This document shows positions 55,368-63,002 of a DNA stretch of 64,000 bases, in pieces (positions within the stretch are counted from its first letter, which is position 1; each line of letters starts with the position of its first letter). The stretch comes from an uncultured Bacteroidota bacterium. GTDB taxonomy: Bacteria > Bacteroidota > Bacteroidia > Bacteroidales > F082. Below the pieces are notes generated by a model, which saw only the letters and a program-made list of their open reading frames with translations, did not search any database and was not told the DNA's origin. The stretch covers positions 1 through 64,000 of the forward strand of contig UQNO01000004.1 in NCBI GenBank assembly GCA_900542475.1. The letters run 5' to 3'. Both the position numbers and the translations under genes were made by a program.

Positions 55368-56402
55368 ATGAACGAATACATTTTAGCCATCGAATCATCG
55401 TGCGACGACACGTCCGCGGCAGTCCTCCGAGGCACGACAGTCTTGTCGAATGTCATTGCTAATCAAGAGGTTCATCGCCAGTACGGGGGTGTCATACCCG
55501 AGCTTGCATCACGTGCTCACCAGCAGAACATCATACCTGTTGTTGACGCTGCAATCAAGCAAGCAAATATACAAAAAAATCAAATATGCGCAATAGCTTT
55601 TACACGCGGTCCGGGACTTTTAGGTTCTTTACTCGTAGGCACTTCATTTTCAAAGGCTTTTGCCCTTGCCATGAACATTCCGATGATAGAAATCAATCAT
55701 ACCAACGGTCATGTTTTGGCTCTTTTCGCCCAGGAGCCTGACGCTCCCACGCCAGTGCCTCGATTTCCATTTCTATGTCTCACGGTGTCGGGAGGTCACA
55801 CACAGATCATGAAGGTGAACGATTATTTCGACCTTGAGATTTTAGGCAAGACCATCGACGACGCGGCTGGAGAGGCTTTCGACAAGACTGCTAAAATCAT
55901 GGGACTCGGCTATCCAGGAGGTCCGATTATCAACAAGTTGGCGAAAGAAGGCAATCCAGACGCATTCCATTTCAGCAAGCCGCATATCCCCGGCTATGAT
56001 TATAGTTTCAGCGGACTCAAGACGAGTTTTTTGTATTTCTTGAGAGACAAACTCAAGGAAAACGGGAATTTCATTGAAGAAAACAAGGCTGATTTGTGCG
56101 CTTCGATACAGAAAGACATCATCGACACTTTGATGAAGAAACTCATCAAGGCGGCGAGAGACACTGGCATCAAACAGGTGGCAATAGCAGGTGGAGTGTC
56201 GGCGAATACCGGTCTTCAGGACGCAATGCGAGCCGCCGGAGAGAAATATCATTGGAACGTGTTCATTCCGAAGTTCAAATTCAGCACCGACAACGCCGCC
56301 ATGATTGGAGTGGCTGGGTACCTGAAATATTTAAGAAAAGAATTTGGCAGTCAAGACATGACCCCGTATGCACGCACCGTCATTTCGAGCGAAGCGAAGT
56401 AA
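55368..56402 (+). CDS. tsaD: tRNA threonylcarbamoyltransferase TsaD
   Basis: 344 residues from the ATG at 55368 (MNEYILAIESSCDDTSAA), the start that fits the family; the frame upstream overlaps tamB. It transfers the threonylcarbamoyl group to A37 of ANN-decoding tRNAs with TsaB and TsaE. Diagnostic motifs are VIPELASRAHQQNI, the metal-binding INHTNGHVLA (HxxxH), LTVSGGHTQI, GKTIDDAAGEAFDKTAK, GGPIINKLA, VAIAGGVSANTGL and FSTDNAAMIGVAG. The last seven codons (VISSEAK) come from a dispersed repeat that overlaps the stop. TsaC-like synthase is encoded at 33793. Confidence 0.95.
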   Translation: MNEYILAIESSCDDTSAAVLRGTTVLSNVIANQEVHRQYGGVIPELASRAHQQNIIPVVDAAIKQANIQKNQICAIAFTRGPGLLGSLLVGTSFSKAFALAMNIPMIEINHTNGHVLALFAQEPDAPTPVPRFPFLCLTVSGGHTQIMKVNDYFDLEILGKTIDDAAGEAFDKTAKIMGLGYPGGPIINKLAKEGNPDAFHFSKPHIPGYDYSFSGLKTSFLYFLRDKLKENGNFIEENKADLCASIQKDIIDTLMKKLIKAARDTGIKQVAIAGGVSANTGLQDAMRAAGEKYHWNVFIPKFKFSTDNAAMIGVAGYLKYLRKEFGSQDMTPYARTVISSEAK

Positions 56403-56470
56403 AGTCGAGAAATCTCCGGCATTGGGGTTTTCTCCGAAGATTCCTCCACTTCGCTTCAGTCAAAATGATG
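56379..56470. repeat. REP-like inverted repeat overlapping the tsaD 3' end
   Basis: CGTCATTTCGAGCGAAGCGA (56379-56398) and its imperfect inverted partner ending CTTCAGTCAAAATGATG (to 56470) form a long hairpin. The sequence type (TTTCGAGCGAAGCGAAGT...AGAAATCTCC) resembles dispersed repeats seen in many Bacteroidota genomes. Its left arm encodes the last TsaD residues and the stop codon, and the hairpin probably serves as terminator before dgt. Confidence 0.6.
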
Positions 56471-56489
56471 ATATTAAAATCAAACAACT

Positions 56490-57812
56490 ATGAATTGGGA
56501 ACAACTACTTTCACCGAAGCGCGAGGCTCGAGCACAAAGTGTAGCCGACATCAGGAACGAGTTCCAGAGAGATTACGACCGTATTATCTTCTCCAACATA
56601 TTTCACCGTCTTCAGAACAAGACACAGGTTTTTCCTTTGCCTGGCAGCAAGCTTGTGCATAACCGGCTGACGCACAGTCTCGAAGTGGCCAGCGTAGGAC
56701 GCTCGATAGCCCGCAAGGTGTCGAAATTTCTCATTGACAGATACGGTTCCGAGTTTCATGATGTCATATACGACATCGACACCATTGTCTCCACGGCTTG
56801 TCTCGCCCACGACCTTGGCAATCCTCCTTTCGGACATTCCGGAGAGGAGACGATTAGCAGTTATTTCAAGTATGGCGAAGGCAAATCTCTCGAAAGTCAA
56901 ATCCCTGAAGAGCAGTGGACGGACCTCGTCGCTTTCGAGGGCAACGCCAATGCCTTTCGGCAGCTCACGCACCAGTTCGCGGGTCGTCGCGAAGGAGGTT
57001 TGTCACTGACATACGCCTCGTTGGCGACACTGATAAAATACCCCTATCCTTCATTTGGCAAAGGCGACCGCAAAAAATACAATGTCTTCAACAGTGAAAT
57101 AGAGCAGTTTGAAAAAGTGATGGACGGCTGCGGAATACCTCGCATCGACAAAGAGAGACCGATTTATGCACGTCATCCGCTGTCATATATGATGGAAGCC
57201 GCCGACGACATCTGCTATCTCATCTTGGACATGGAAGACGCACATAAACGCGGCATCATACAGACCATCGATATTGACAGACATTTCACGGCGTTCTTCG
57301 ACACGAGCAAATCCGAAGAGGCTTGGTTCTTCGAGCGTCGTCGGCATATCTTCGAGACCGTCACCGACGCCAACGAGAGAATGGCGTTTCTGCGCGCGAC
57401 GGTCATAAACAAACTCGTCGATTGCGTATCGAGGGTGTTTATCGAAAACTACGACGACATCATGGCTGGCATATTCCAGAAGAGCCTTATCTCGCACCTG
57501 CCGAAACAAGAGAAAGACGCTCTCGATGAATGCAGAAACTTCTCCATACCAAACATCTACAAAAATCCCTCGGTGGTACAGATTGAAGTCACCGGTTACA
57601 ACATCATCGGCAACCTGATGCACGAGTTCATGGACGCGATAATGCATCCCGACAGCGGGTATCATAAACGTCTCATGTCGATTATTCCTCATCAGTTTAA
57701 GACAAAAAAAGACGACATGTATTCGAAAACACAAGTCGTCCTTGACTATATCTCAAACATGACTGACCTTTACGCGGTGCAGTTATACAAAGATTTGAGA
57801 GGGATAGAATAA
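56490..57812 (+). CDS. dgt: Deoxyguanosinetriphosphate triphosphohydrolase (dGTPase)
   Basis: 440 residues. It belongs to the HD superfamily of dNTPases that cut dGTP (or other dNTPs) to nucleoside and tripolyphosphate. Family features: RNEFQRDYDRIIFSNIFHRL near residue 23, KTQVFPLP, KLVHNRLTHSLEVASVGRS (metal His), CLAHDLGNPPFGHSGEE (HD pair, near residue 113), GNANAFRQL, LSLTYASLATLIKYPYP and YMMEAADDICYLILDMEDA (last metal Asp). It follows tsaD after 87 bases containing the REP-like repeat. It ends five bases before the convergent prolyl oligopeptidase gene. Substrate specificity within the family is not certain. Confidence 0.9.
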   Translation: MNWEQLLSPKREARAQSVADIRNEFQRDYDRIIFSNIFHRLQNKTQVFPLPGSKLVHNRLTHSLEVASVGRSIARKVSKFLIDRYGSEFHDVIYDIDTIVSTACLAHDLGNPPFGHSGEETISSYFKYGEGKSLESQIPEEQWTDLVAFEGNANAFRQLTHQFAGRREGGLSLTYASLATLIKYPYPSFGKGDRKKYNVFNSEIEQFEKVMDGCGIPRIDKERPIYARHPLSYMMEAADDICYLILDMEDAHKRGIIQTIDIDRHFTAFFDTSKSEEAWFFERRRHIFETVTDANERMAFLRATVINKLVDCVSRVFIENYDDIMAGIFQKSLISHLPKQEKDALDECRNFSIPNIYKNPSVVQIEVTGYNIIGNLMHEFMDAIMHPDSGYHKRLMSIIPHQFKTKKDDMYSKTQVVLDYISNMTDLYAVQLYKDLRGIE

Positions 57813-57817
57813 ATATT

Positions 57818-59953
57818 TCATTTTACTTTTCCTATATTATAGAGGACGAAGGCATAGATATCGGCTTGTTCCTCAATGACTTTCGCCATCGGTTTACCGG
57901 CGCCGTGGCCCGCCTTGCTATCAATGCGTATTATCTTAGGTTCGTCGCCGGTCCGAGCCGCCTGCAATGCCGCCGTGTATTTGAAAGAATGCGCCGGCAC
58001 GACGCGGTCGTCATGGTCGGCTGTAGTCACCATGATGGCCGGATAACGCACGTCGGAACCGCTTTTGATGGTATGCAGCGGAGAGTAGGCATACAAAGCA
58101 TCGAACATCTCCTTGCTGTCGGCGCTTGTGCCATAGTCGCTGGCCCAGTTCCAACCGATGGTGAACAAATGATAACGCAACATATCCATCACACCGACTT
58201 GAGGCACAGCCACTCGGAACAAGTCTGGACGCTGATTGACGCAGGCGCCCACAAGCAATCCGCCGTTGGAGCCGCCATTGATGGCAAGATAGTCGGGCGA
58301 GGTGTATTTGTTGTCAACAAGATACTCGGCCGCCGCGATGAAATCGTCAAACACATTCTGCTTCTGCAACTTGGTTCCTGCAAGATGCCACTCCTCTCCA
58401 TATTCATTGCCGCCGCGCAGGTTCGCCATCGCATAAACACCGCCCGTCTCAAGGAAAGGGATGCGCATCACAGAAAATCCGGGGTTTAAAGTGATGTTGA
58501 AACCTCCGTAACCATATAACAAGGCAGGATTTTTGCCGTCTTTCTTCAAATCTTTCCTATAAGTCAGGAACATAGGGACGCGAGTGCCGTCTTTGCTGTT
58601 GTAAAACACCTGCTCCGTAACGTAGTCTTCCGGGTTGAAATCGACTTTCGGCGCATTGAACACTTCCGACTTATTCGATTCGATGTCATATCTGTAAATC
58701 GTTGTCGGGAAAGTGAACGAGGTGAAAGCGTAGAAAATCTCCGGTTCCTCGTAACGGCTCACGATACTTGTCGCGCCGAAAGTCGGAAACTGAATCTCCC
58801 GCGTCAAAGTGCCGTCCAAATCATAGACATAAGCGTGGTTCGAGGCGTCTTTGTCGTAAGTCACAATCATCTTTCCAGCACCCATCTGTGCCGAAACCAT
58901 CACGTTTTCCGACTCGGGAAGCAGCACCTGCCAATTGTCAATAGACACTTTATTCAAGTCATCGACATCAACCACGCAAATCTGGCCTTTGGGCGCATCG
59001 TAGTTGGTCATGACATATAATTTCCCATCAATGATATCGATTGGATTGTACTGATAGTTCATATCGTATGCAATCTGTACAAATTTGCCGTTTTTGTCAT
59101 TCAAGTCACGAATCCACAAGGTCGAGCCGGCTCCCTGCCCACTCTCGAACAAGAACATATAACGCTCGTCCTCATCAACGCTCACTTGGTGGAAATAACG
59201 CGGACTGTCGGGGTTTTCATAGAACAGTTTGTCATTATCCTGCGAATCGCCGAGTTTATGATAGTAAATCTTATGATTTTCATTGACATTCGAAAATTCC
59301 TTACCTGCCAGAGGTTTGTCGTAAGCGGCATAGAAGAATCCGTCTTTATACCACTCGGCACCGGTGAATTTCGCCCATTCGATATGGTCTGGCAGCAGTT
59401 CTTTGGTCTCCACGTCCTTCACATAAATCTCGACCCAGTCGGAACCGCTGCGCTGAATAGTGTAAGCGAGATACTTGCCGTCGTGCGAGAGGCTCATTCC
59501 GCCAAGGGAGACAGTTCCGTCGTCCGAGAGCTTATTCGGGTCTAAAAGAACCTCGACCTCACCGGTCTCGACGTCTTTCATGTAATAAACACTCTGATTC
59601 TGCAAGCCGTCGTTTTTGCTGTAAAAATATTTTCCAAAACGTTTCGACGGCACGCCATAACGTTCATAATCAGCGATTTGCGTCAGCCTCTCTTTGATTT
59701 TCGCCCTCAACGGGATATGGCTTAAATAATCGTCGGTCAAGGTGCGCTGTGCATCCACCCAGGCCAGGGTGGCCGCCGAGGTGTCGTTCTCAAGCCAACG
59801 ATACGGGTCAGCGACTTTTGTCCCAAAATAATCGTCCACGACGCTCTCGTCGCGTTCTGTTTTCGGATACTCCTTAATCTTATAACGAGTATCGCACGCA
59901 GATAACATTACCATGCCTCCAATGATTAATAACGATGTTTTTAGCACTTTCAT
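57818..59953 (-). CDS. Prolyl oligopeptidase family serine peptidase, lipoprotein
   Basis: 711 residues from the ATG at 59953; the extended frame up to 60043 contains the promoter. The signal sequence ends in a lipobox, MVMLSAC (Cys20), so it is probably anchored in an envelope membrane. The N-terminal PREP beta-propeller includes DYFGTKVADPYRWLENDTSA. The alpha/beta-hydrolase domain has a complete triad: AINGGSNGGLLVGACV (Ser), TTADHDDRVVPAHSF (Asp) and DSKAGHGAGKP (His). S9A enzymes cleave short peptides after proline. A -7 element TATTTTTG lies on the minus strand at 59998-60005. It may help feed peptides into amino-acid fermentation. Confidence 0.93.
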   Translation of the reverse strand: MKVLKTSLLIIGGMVMLSACDTRYKIKEYPKTERDESVVDDYFGTKVADPYRWLENDTSAATLAWVDAQRTLTDDYLSHIPLRAKIKERLTQIADYERYGVPSKRFGKYFYSKNDGLQNQSVYYMKDVETGEVEVLLDPNKLSDDGTVSLGGMSLSHDGKYLAYTIQRSGSDWVEIYVKDVETKELLPDHIEWAKFTGAEWYKDGFFYAAYDKPLAGKEFSNVNENHKIYYHKLGDSQDNDKLFYENPDSPRYFHQVSVDEDERYMFLFESGQGAGSTLWIRDLNDKNGKFVQIAYDMNYQYNPIDIIDGKLYVMTNYDAPKGQICVVDVDDLNKVSIDNWQVLLPESENVMVSAQMGAGKMIVTYDKDASNHAYVYDLDGTLTREIQFPTFGATSIVSRYEEPEIFYAFTSFTFPTTIYRYDIESNKSEVFNAPKVDFNPEDYVTEQVFYNSKDGTRVPMFLTYRKDLKKDGKNPALLYGYGGFNITLNPGFSVMRIPFLETGGVYAMANLRGGNEYGEEWHLAGTKLQKQNVFDDFIAAAEYLVDNKYTSPDYLAINGGSNGGLLVGACVNQRPDLFRVAVPQVGVMDMLRYHLFTIGWNWASDYGTSADSKEMFDALYAYSPLHTIKSGSDVRYPAIMVTTADHDDRVVPAHSFKYTAALQAARTGDEPKIIRIDSKAGHGAGKPMAKVIEEQADIYAFVLYNIGKVK

Positions 59954-60123
59954 ATTTTCATTATTTTTTTTAACTTGTTGTTTTTGTGTGAAATAGACAA
60001 AAATAGTTGGTAAAACCGACAGGTTCTGTCGCACCGAATACATTTCCAGTCAATGGTTATCGGCGGAACGCACGGTCTGTTTTCATGCGTAATAACACTG
60101 TCAACAGTTAACTATCAACTATA

Positions 60124-61677
60124 TTAGCGTTTTCCTTTCATTATCTCCACGAATGGGTTGTAATAATTCTCACCTTTATGGGTAACGCCTTCAAGACCTT
60201 TACCGCCGTTCTTCGGACGTTTCACATCACCGAAGATACCTTTTTCAAGAGCGGAGAACAAGCCTTCTTTCACGATTTCCTCAAGAAGCGCTATAGTATT
60301 GTTTAGCACTAACTTGGCGCGTTCACTACAGATACCGCCTTCACGGAATTGCAGTTCCTCGCCTATGCTGCGCATGTTGTTAAAGATGTATTTTGCGTTC
60401 TCGATAGAAAGGAAACGGTCGCTCATGAACGGGGTGTGGATAGCTTCTGTCGGCATACCGAGCAACTGTATTCCCTGATGTGTCCAGATACCTATCATGT
60501 TAAACAAAGCGTCCTGGATATGACCGCGGAAGATGTTGCCTGTCATGAACTTTGTAGGAGGCATATATTTCAATGTCGCCTTCGGGAAGATTTCACGTGT
60601 CATTTGAGCCTGTGCGAGCTCGAGAAGGAATCCGTCTTCAAGCATCGGGTCCATCTCGAAAGCGTGTCCGAGTCCCATTTGTTCTTCTTTCAAACCTGCA
60701 GAGAAAGCAAGTTGTTCGTTGATGAGGTCAGAGGCGAGAACTGTGTGTGCAGCCTCGACAGCGTCGGCTGTTGTAAGATAGTTGTCCTCACCGGTGTTTA
60801 TGATGACACCGGCGAATCCGTTGATGATACGGCTCATGTATTGGTCTATCAAGGTGCGCTGCATGTTGATGTCGCGGAACAAGATACCGTAGAGAGCGTC
60901 GTTCAGCATCACGTCGAGGCCCTCGAAAGCACCCATGACAGCGATTTCCGGCATACACAGTCCCGAGCAGTAGTTGCATAAGCGAATGTAACGGCCGAGT
61001 TCCTCGCCAACCTCGTCCAATGCCTTGCGCATGATGCGGAAGTTCTCTTGTGTAGCGAACGTGCCGCCGAAACCCTCTGTTGTCGCGCCGTAAGGCACAT
61101 AGTCGAGCAGGCTCTGTCCGGTGGTACGAATCACCGCGATAACATCTGCTCCCTGACGAGCGCCGGCTTGTGCCTGCACCACGTCTTCGTAGATATTACC
61201 TGTTGCCACAATGATATAAAGATATGGCTTCGGACCCTCGCCAATGGTGTTCAGATAATTGTCGCGGCGGTCGTGGCGAGCGCGAATCCTGTTCACGTTC
61301 TCGTCAACGACAGGCTGCAACGTGTCGGCAATCTTCTTGGCGTCGCGTGTCACCACCTTGGTGATGTCGAGCTTGCCGGCGGCCACCTGTTCGGCAATCT
61401 GCTGCGGCTTCAAGCCGGTCTGTATCATCGCATTGGCGATGAAGAACAGCACGCCCTCGCTCAACACGCCTTTTTCCTTCAATGTATCGACCACCACGTT
61501 TGGCAGCGGCACTTGGTTCTCGTCCACGCCGTCGATACCCATCAAACGGCTCAAAGTACGCTCAACAGCGACAGTGGTGTACTGTTCAACGAACTCCTGC
61601 ACCTGGTCGGCAATCTTCTTCGCCAGTCCCCTTGCATACTCAACTTTCGTAAAATCAAGTCCTAATTTGCTTGTCAT
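60124..61677 (-). CDS. kamD: Lysine 5,6-aminomutase alpha subunit
   Basis: 517 residues, matching the known length of KamD. This adenosylcobalamin- and PLP-dependent enzyme migrates the terminal amino group of D-lysine or L-beta-lysine during lysine fermentation to acetate and butyrate. Family sequence is clear from the start: TKVEYARGLAKKIADQVQEF, TTVAVERTLSRLMGIDGVD, PLPNVVVDTLKEKG and YIIVATGNIYEDVVQAQAGA, then YVPYGATTEGFGGTFATQEN and PPTKFMTGNIFRG. The beta subunit (KamE) would be expected downstream, but 60123 onward is gene-free and the prolyl oligopeptidase follows, so KamE is elsewhere. The upstream reactivase gene is separated from kamD by a DUF1016 gene and a small ORF. Confidence 0.93.
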   Translation of the reverse strand: MTSKLGLDFTKVEYARGLAKKIADQVQEFVEQYTTVAVERTLSRLMGIDGVDENQVPLPNVVVDTLKEKGVLSEGVLFFIANAMIQTGLKPQQIAEQVAAGKLDITKVVTRDAKKIADTLQPVVDENVNRIRARHDRRDNYLNTIGEGPKPYLYIIVATGNIYEDVVQAQAGARQGADVIAVIRTTGQSLLDYVPYGATTEGFGGTFATQENFRIMRKALDEVGEELGRYIRLCNYCSGLCMPEIAVMGAFEGLDVMLNDALYGILFRDINMQRTLIDQYMSRIINGFAGVIINTGEDNYLTTADAVEAAHTVLASDLINEQLAFSAGLKEEQMGLGHAFEMDPMLEDGFLLELAQAQMTREIFPKATLKYMPPTKFMTGNIFRGHIQDALFNMIGIWTHQGIQLLGMPTEAIHTPFMSDRFLSIENAKYIFNNMRSIGEELQFREGGICSERAKLVLNNTIALLEEIVKEGLFSALEKGIFGDVKRPKNGGKGLEGVTHKGENYYNPFVEIMKGKR

Positions 61678-61689
61678 AGTATATCAAAT

Positions 61690-62748
61690 TTAATTATTTT
61701 TATTTTCTAAAATATTCTTAATTTCTTCTATCTCTTTTTTAAATTGTTCTTCCGTCGGCAAATATAAAGTATATTGCGTCGCCATTATCGTGGAGTTGTT
61801 TTCCGGCAAAGACATTTTAACAACGGTATCGTTTTTGTTCGTACAAAGAAGAATACCTATTGTGGCATTTTCATCAGACAACTTTTCAATTCGGTCATAA
61901 TAATTTACGTACATCTGCAACTGCCCAATATCCTGATGCGTCAACTTTCCGGTTTTCAACTCTATCAAGACAAAACAACGCAACAGCCTGTTATAAAAGA
62001 CCAAATCAATAAAAAACTCGTCGTCTTCTATCAAAATCCTTTTCTGTCGGGCCACAAATGCAAAGCCGTTGCCCATTTCAAGCATAAACTTCTGCAGATG
62101 TCCTATCAATGCCGATTCCAAATCGGTCTCATAATAATGGGCGTGTTTCTCCAAACCCAAAAACTCAAGAAACATCGGGTCTTTTATAACCTCTGTCGGA
62201 CTTTGTGGGATACGTTGTTTTCGTGCAACAGCCAAAACGCTTTCCTTATCATTGCTCAACAAAAGTCTTTCATACAACAAAGAATTAATTTGTCGTTCAA
62301 GCTCTCGTTTTGTCCAACAATTGTTTACAGATTCCAATTGATAGTATTCACGTTTTGCTGCATCGGGTATGGCAATTAGTAACTTATAGTGAGACCAGTT
62401 CAATTGCGAACACACCGTATTCGCAATTGGATATGTACGATAAAACTGACGACTCAATTCAAGTTGTCTTTTGCTAAATCCACTTCCATATTCAGGTTCC
62501 AAATCTTTAGCAAGGTTCACAATTAAATAAGTTCCATAATCGGCCCTGTCCTTTCCCTGCTGCTCCTCTTCAAAAATTCGTCTCCCGATATTCCAATACA
62601 TCTGCACACGACAAAAATCGACACTGCGCACAGCATTGTTACGGGCCTCGTCAATTATCTGCCGAACCTCCGTAACAAACACGGCAGACTGCGCATTAAC
62701 CGCAACCGGATTATTTACTTTGCTCAATATGTATTTGGGGTCTGACAT
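61690..62748 (-). CDS. DUF1016 / YhcG-family PD-(D/E)XK nuclease
   Basis: 352 residues. The N-terminal DUF1016 domain has VQMYWNIGRRIFEEEQQGKD near residue 48, GFSKRQLELSRQFYRTYP and SQLNWSHYKLLIAI. The C-terminal nuclease domain has FLGLEKHAHYYETDLESALI, FVARQKRILIEDDEFFIDLV (catalytic Asp), FYNRLLRCFVLIELKTGKL (ExK) and QMYVNYYDR. Length and motifs are complete. The family is widespread in mobile regions and near restriction loci, but its function is poorly defined. Here it sits between kamC and kamD with gaps of 12 and 20 bases, as if inserted into a metabolic operon. Confidence 0.9.
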   Translation of the reverse strand: MSDPKYILSKVNNPVAVNAQSAVFVTEVRQIIDEARNNAVRSVDFCRVQMYWNIGRRIFEEEQQGKDRADYGTYLIVNLAKDLEPEYGSGFSKRQLELSRQFYRTYPIANTVCSQLNWSHYKLLIAIPDAAKREYYQLESVNNCWTKRELERQINSLLYERLLLSNDKESVLAVARKQRIPQSPTEVIKDPMFLEFLGLEKHAHYYETDLESALIGHLQKFMLEMGNGFAFVARQKRILIEDDEFFIDLVFYNRLLRCFVLIELKTGKLTHQDIGQLQMYVNYYDRIEKLSDENATIGILLCTNKNDTVVKMSLPENNSTIMATQYTLYLPTEEQFKKEIEEIKNILENKNN

Positions 62749-62768
62749 TTTACTCTATATATCATTTA

Positions 62769-62996
62769 TTAAACCTCCCAAATTATTTTAACCAACTCAT
62801 ATAAAAGCCTATTTCTCTGTTCTAGTGCTGTACTGTCAAATACTTGAATAGGAGAAAATGAATTACCACATTTAGTTTTCAAATTATTATTAAAATCATC
62901 GAAATCTTTATTTTTATGATAAAAATCAATATAGTATGTCCTGTTTTTTAAACATGTTTCAACAGTTTGTTTTTCTGGTGATATTGTTTCTGCCAT
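62769..62996 (-). CDS. Small protein of unknown function in the kam operon
   Basis: 75 residues with no signal peptide or membrane segment. It is hydrophilic with a Lys/Asp/Asn-rich middle (YHKNKDFDDFNNNLK) and a helical C-terminus (FDSTALEQRNRLLYELVKII). I do not recognise a family. It begins six bases after the reactivase gene stop and ends 20 bases before the DUF1016 gene. It may have arrived with that gene, as a partner or as a truncated part of a larger insert. Its base composition is more AT-rich than the flanking kam genes, like the DUF1016 gene. Confidence 0.5.
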   Translation of the reverse strand: MAETISPEKQTVETCLKNRTYYIDFYHKNKDFDDFNNNLKTKCGNSFSPIQVFDSTALEQRNRLLYELVKIIWEV

Positions 62997-63002
62997 ATTA
63001 TT

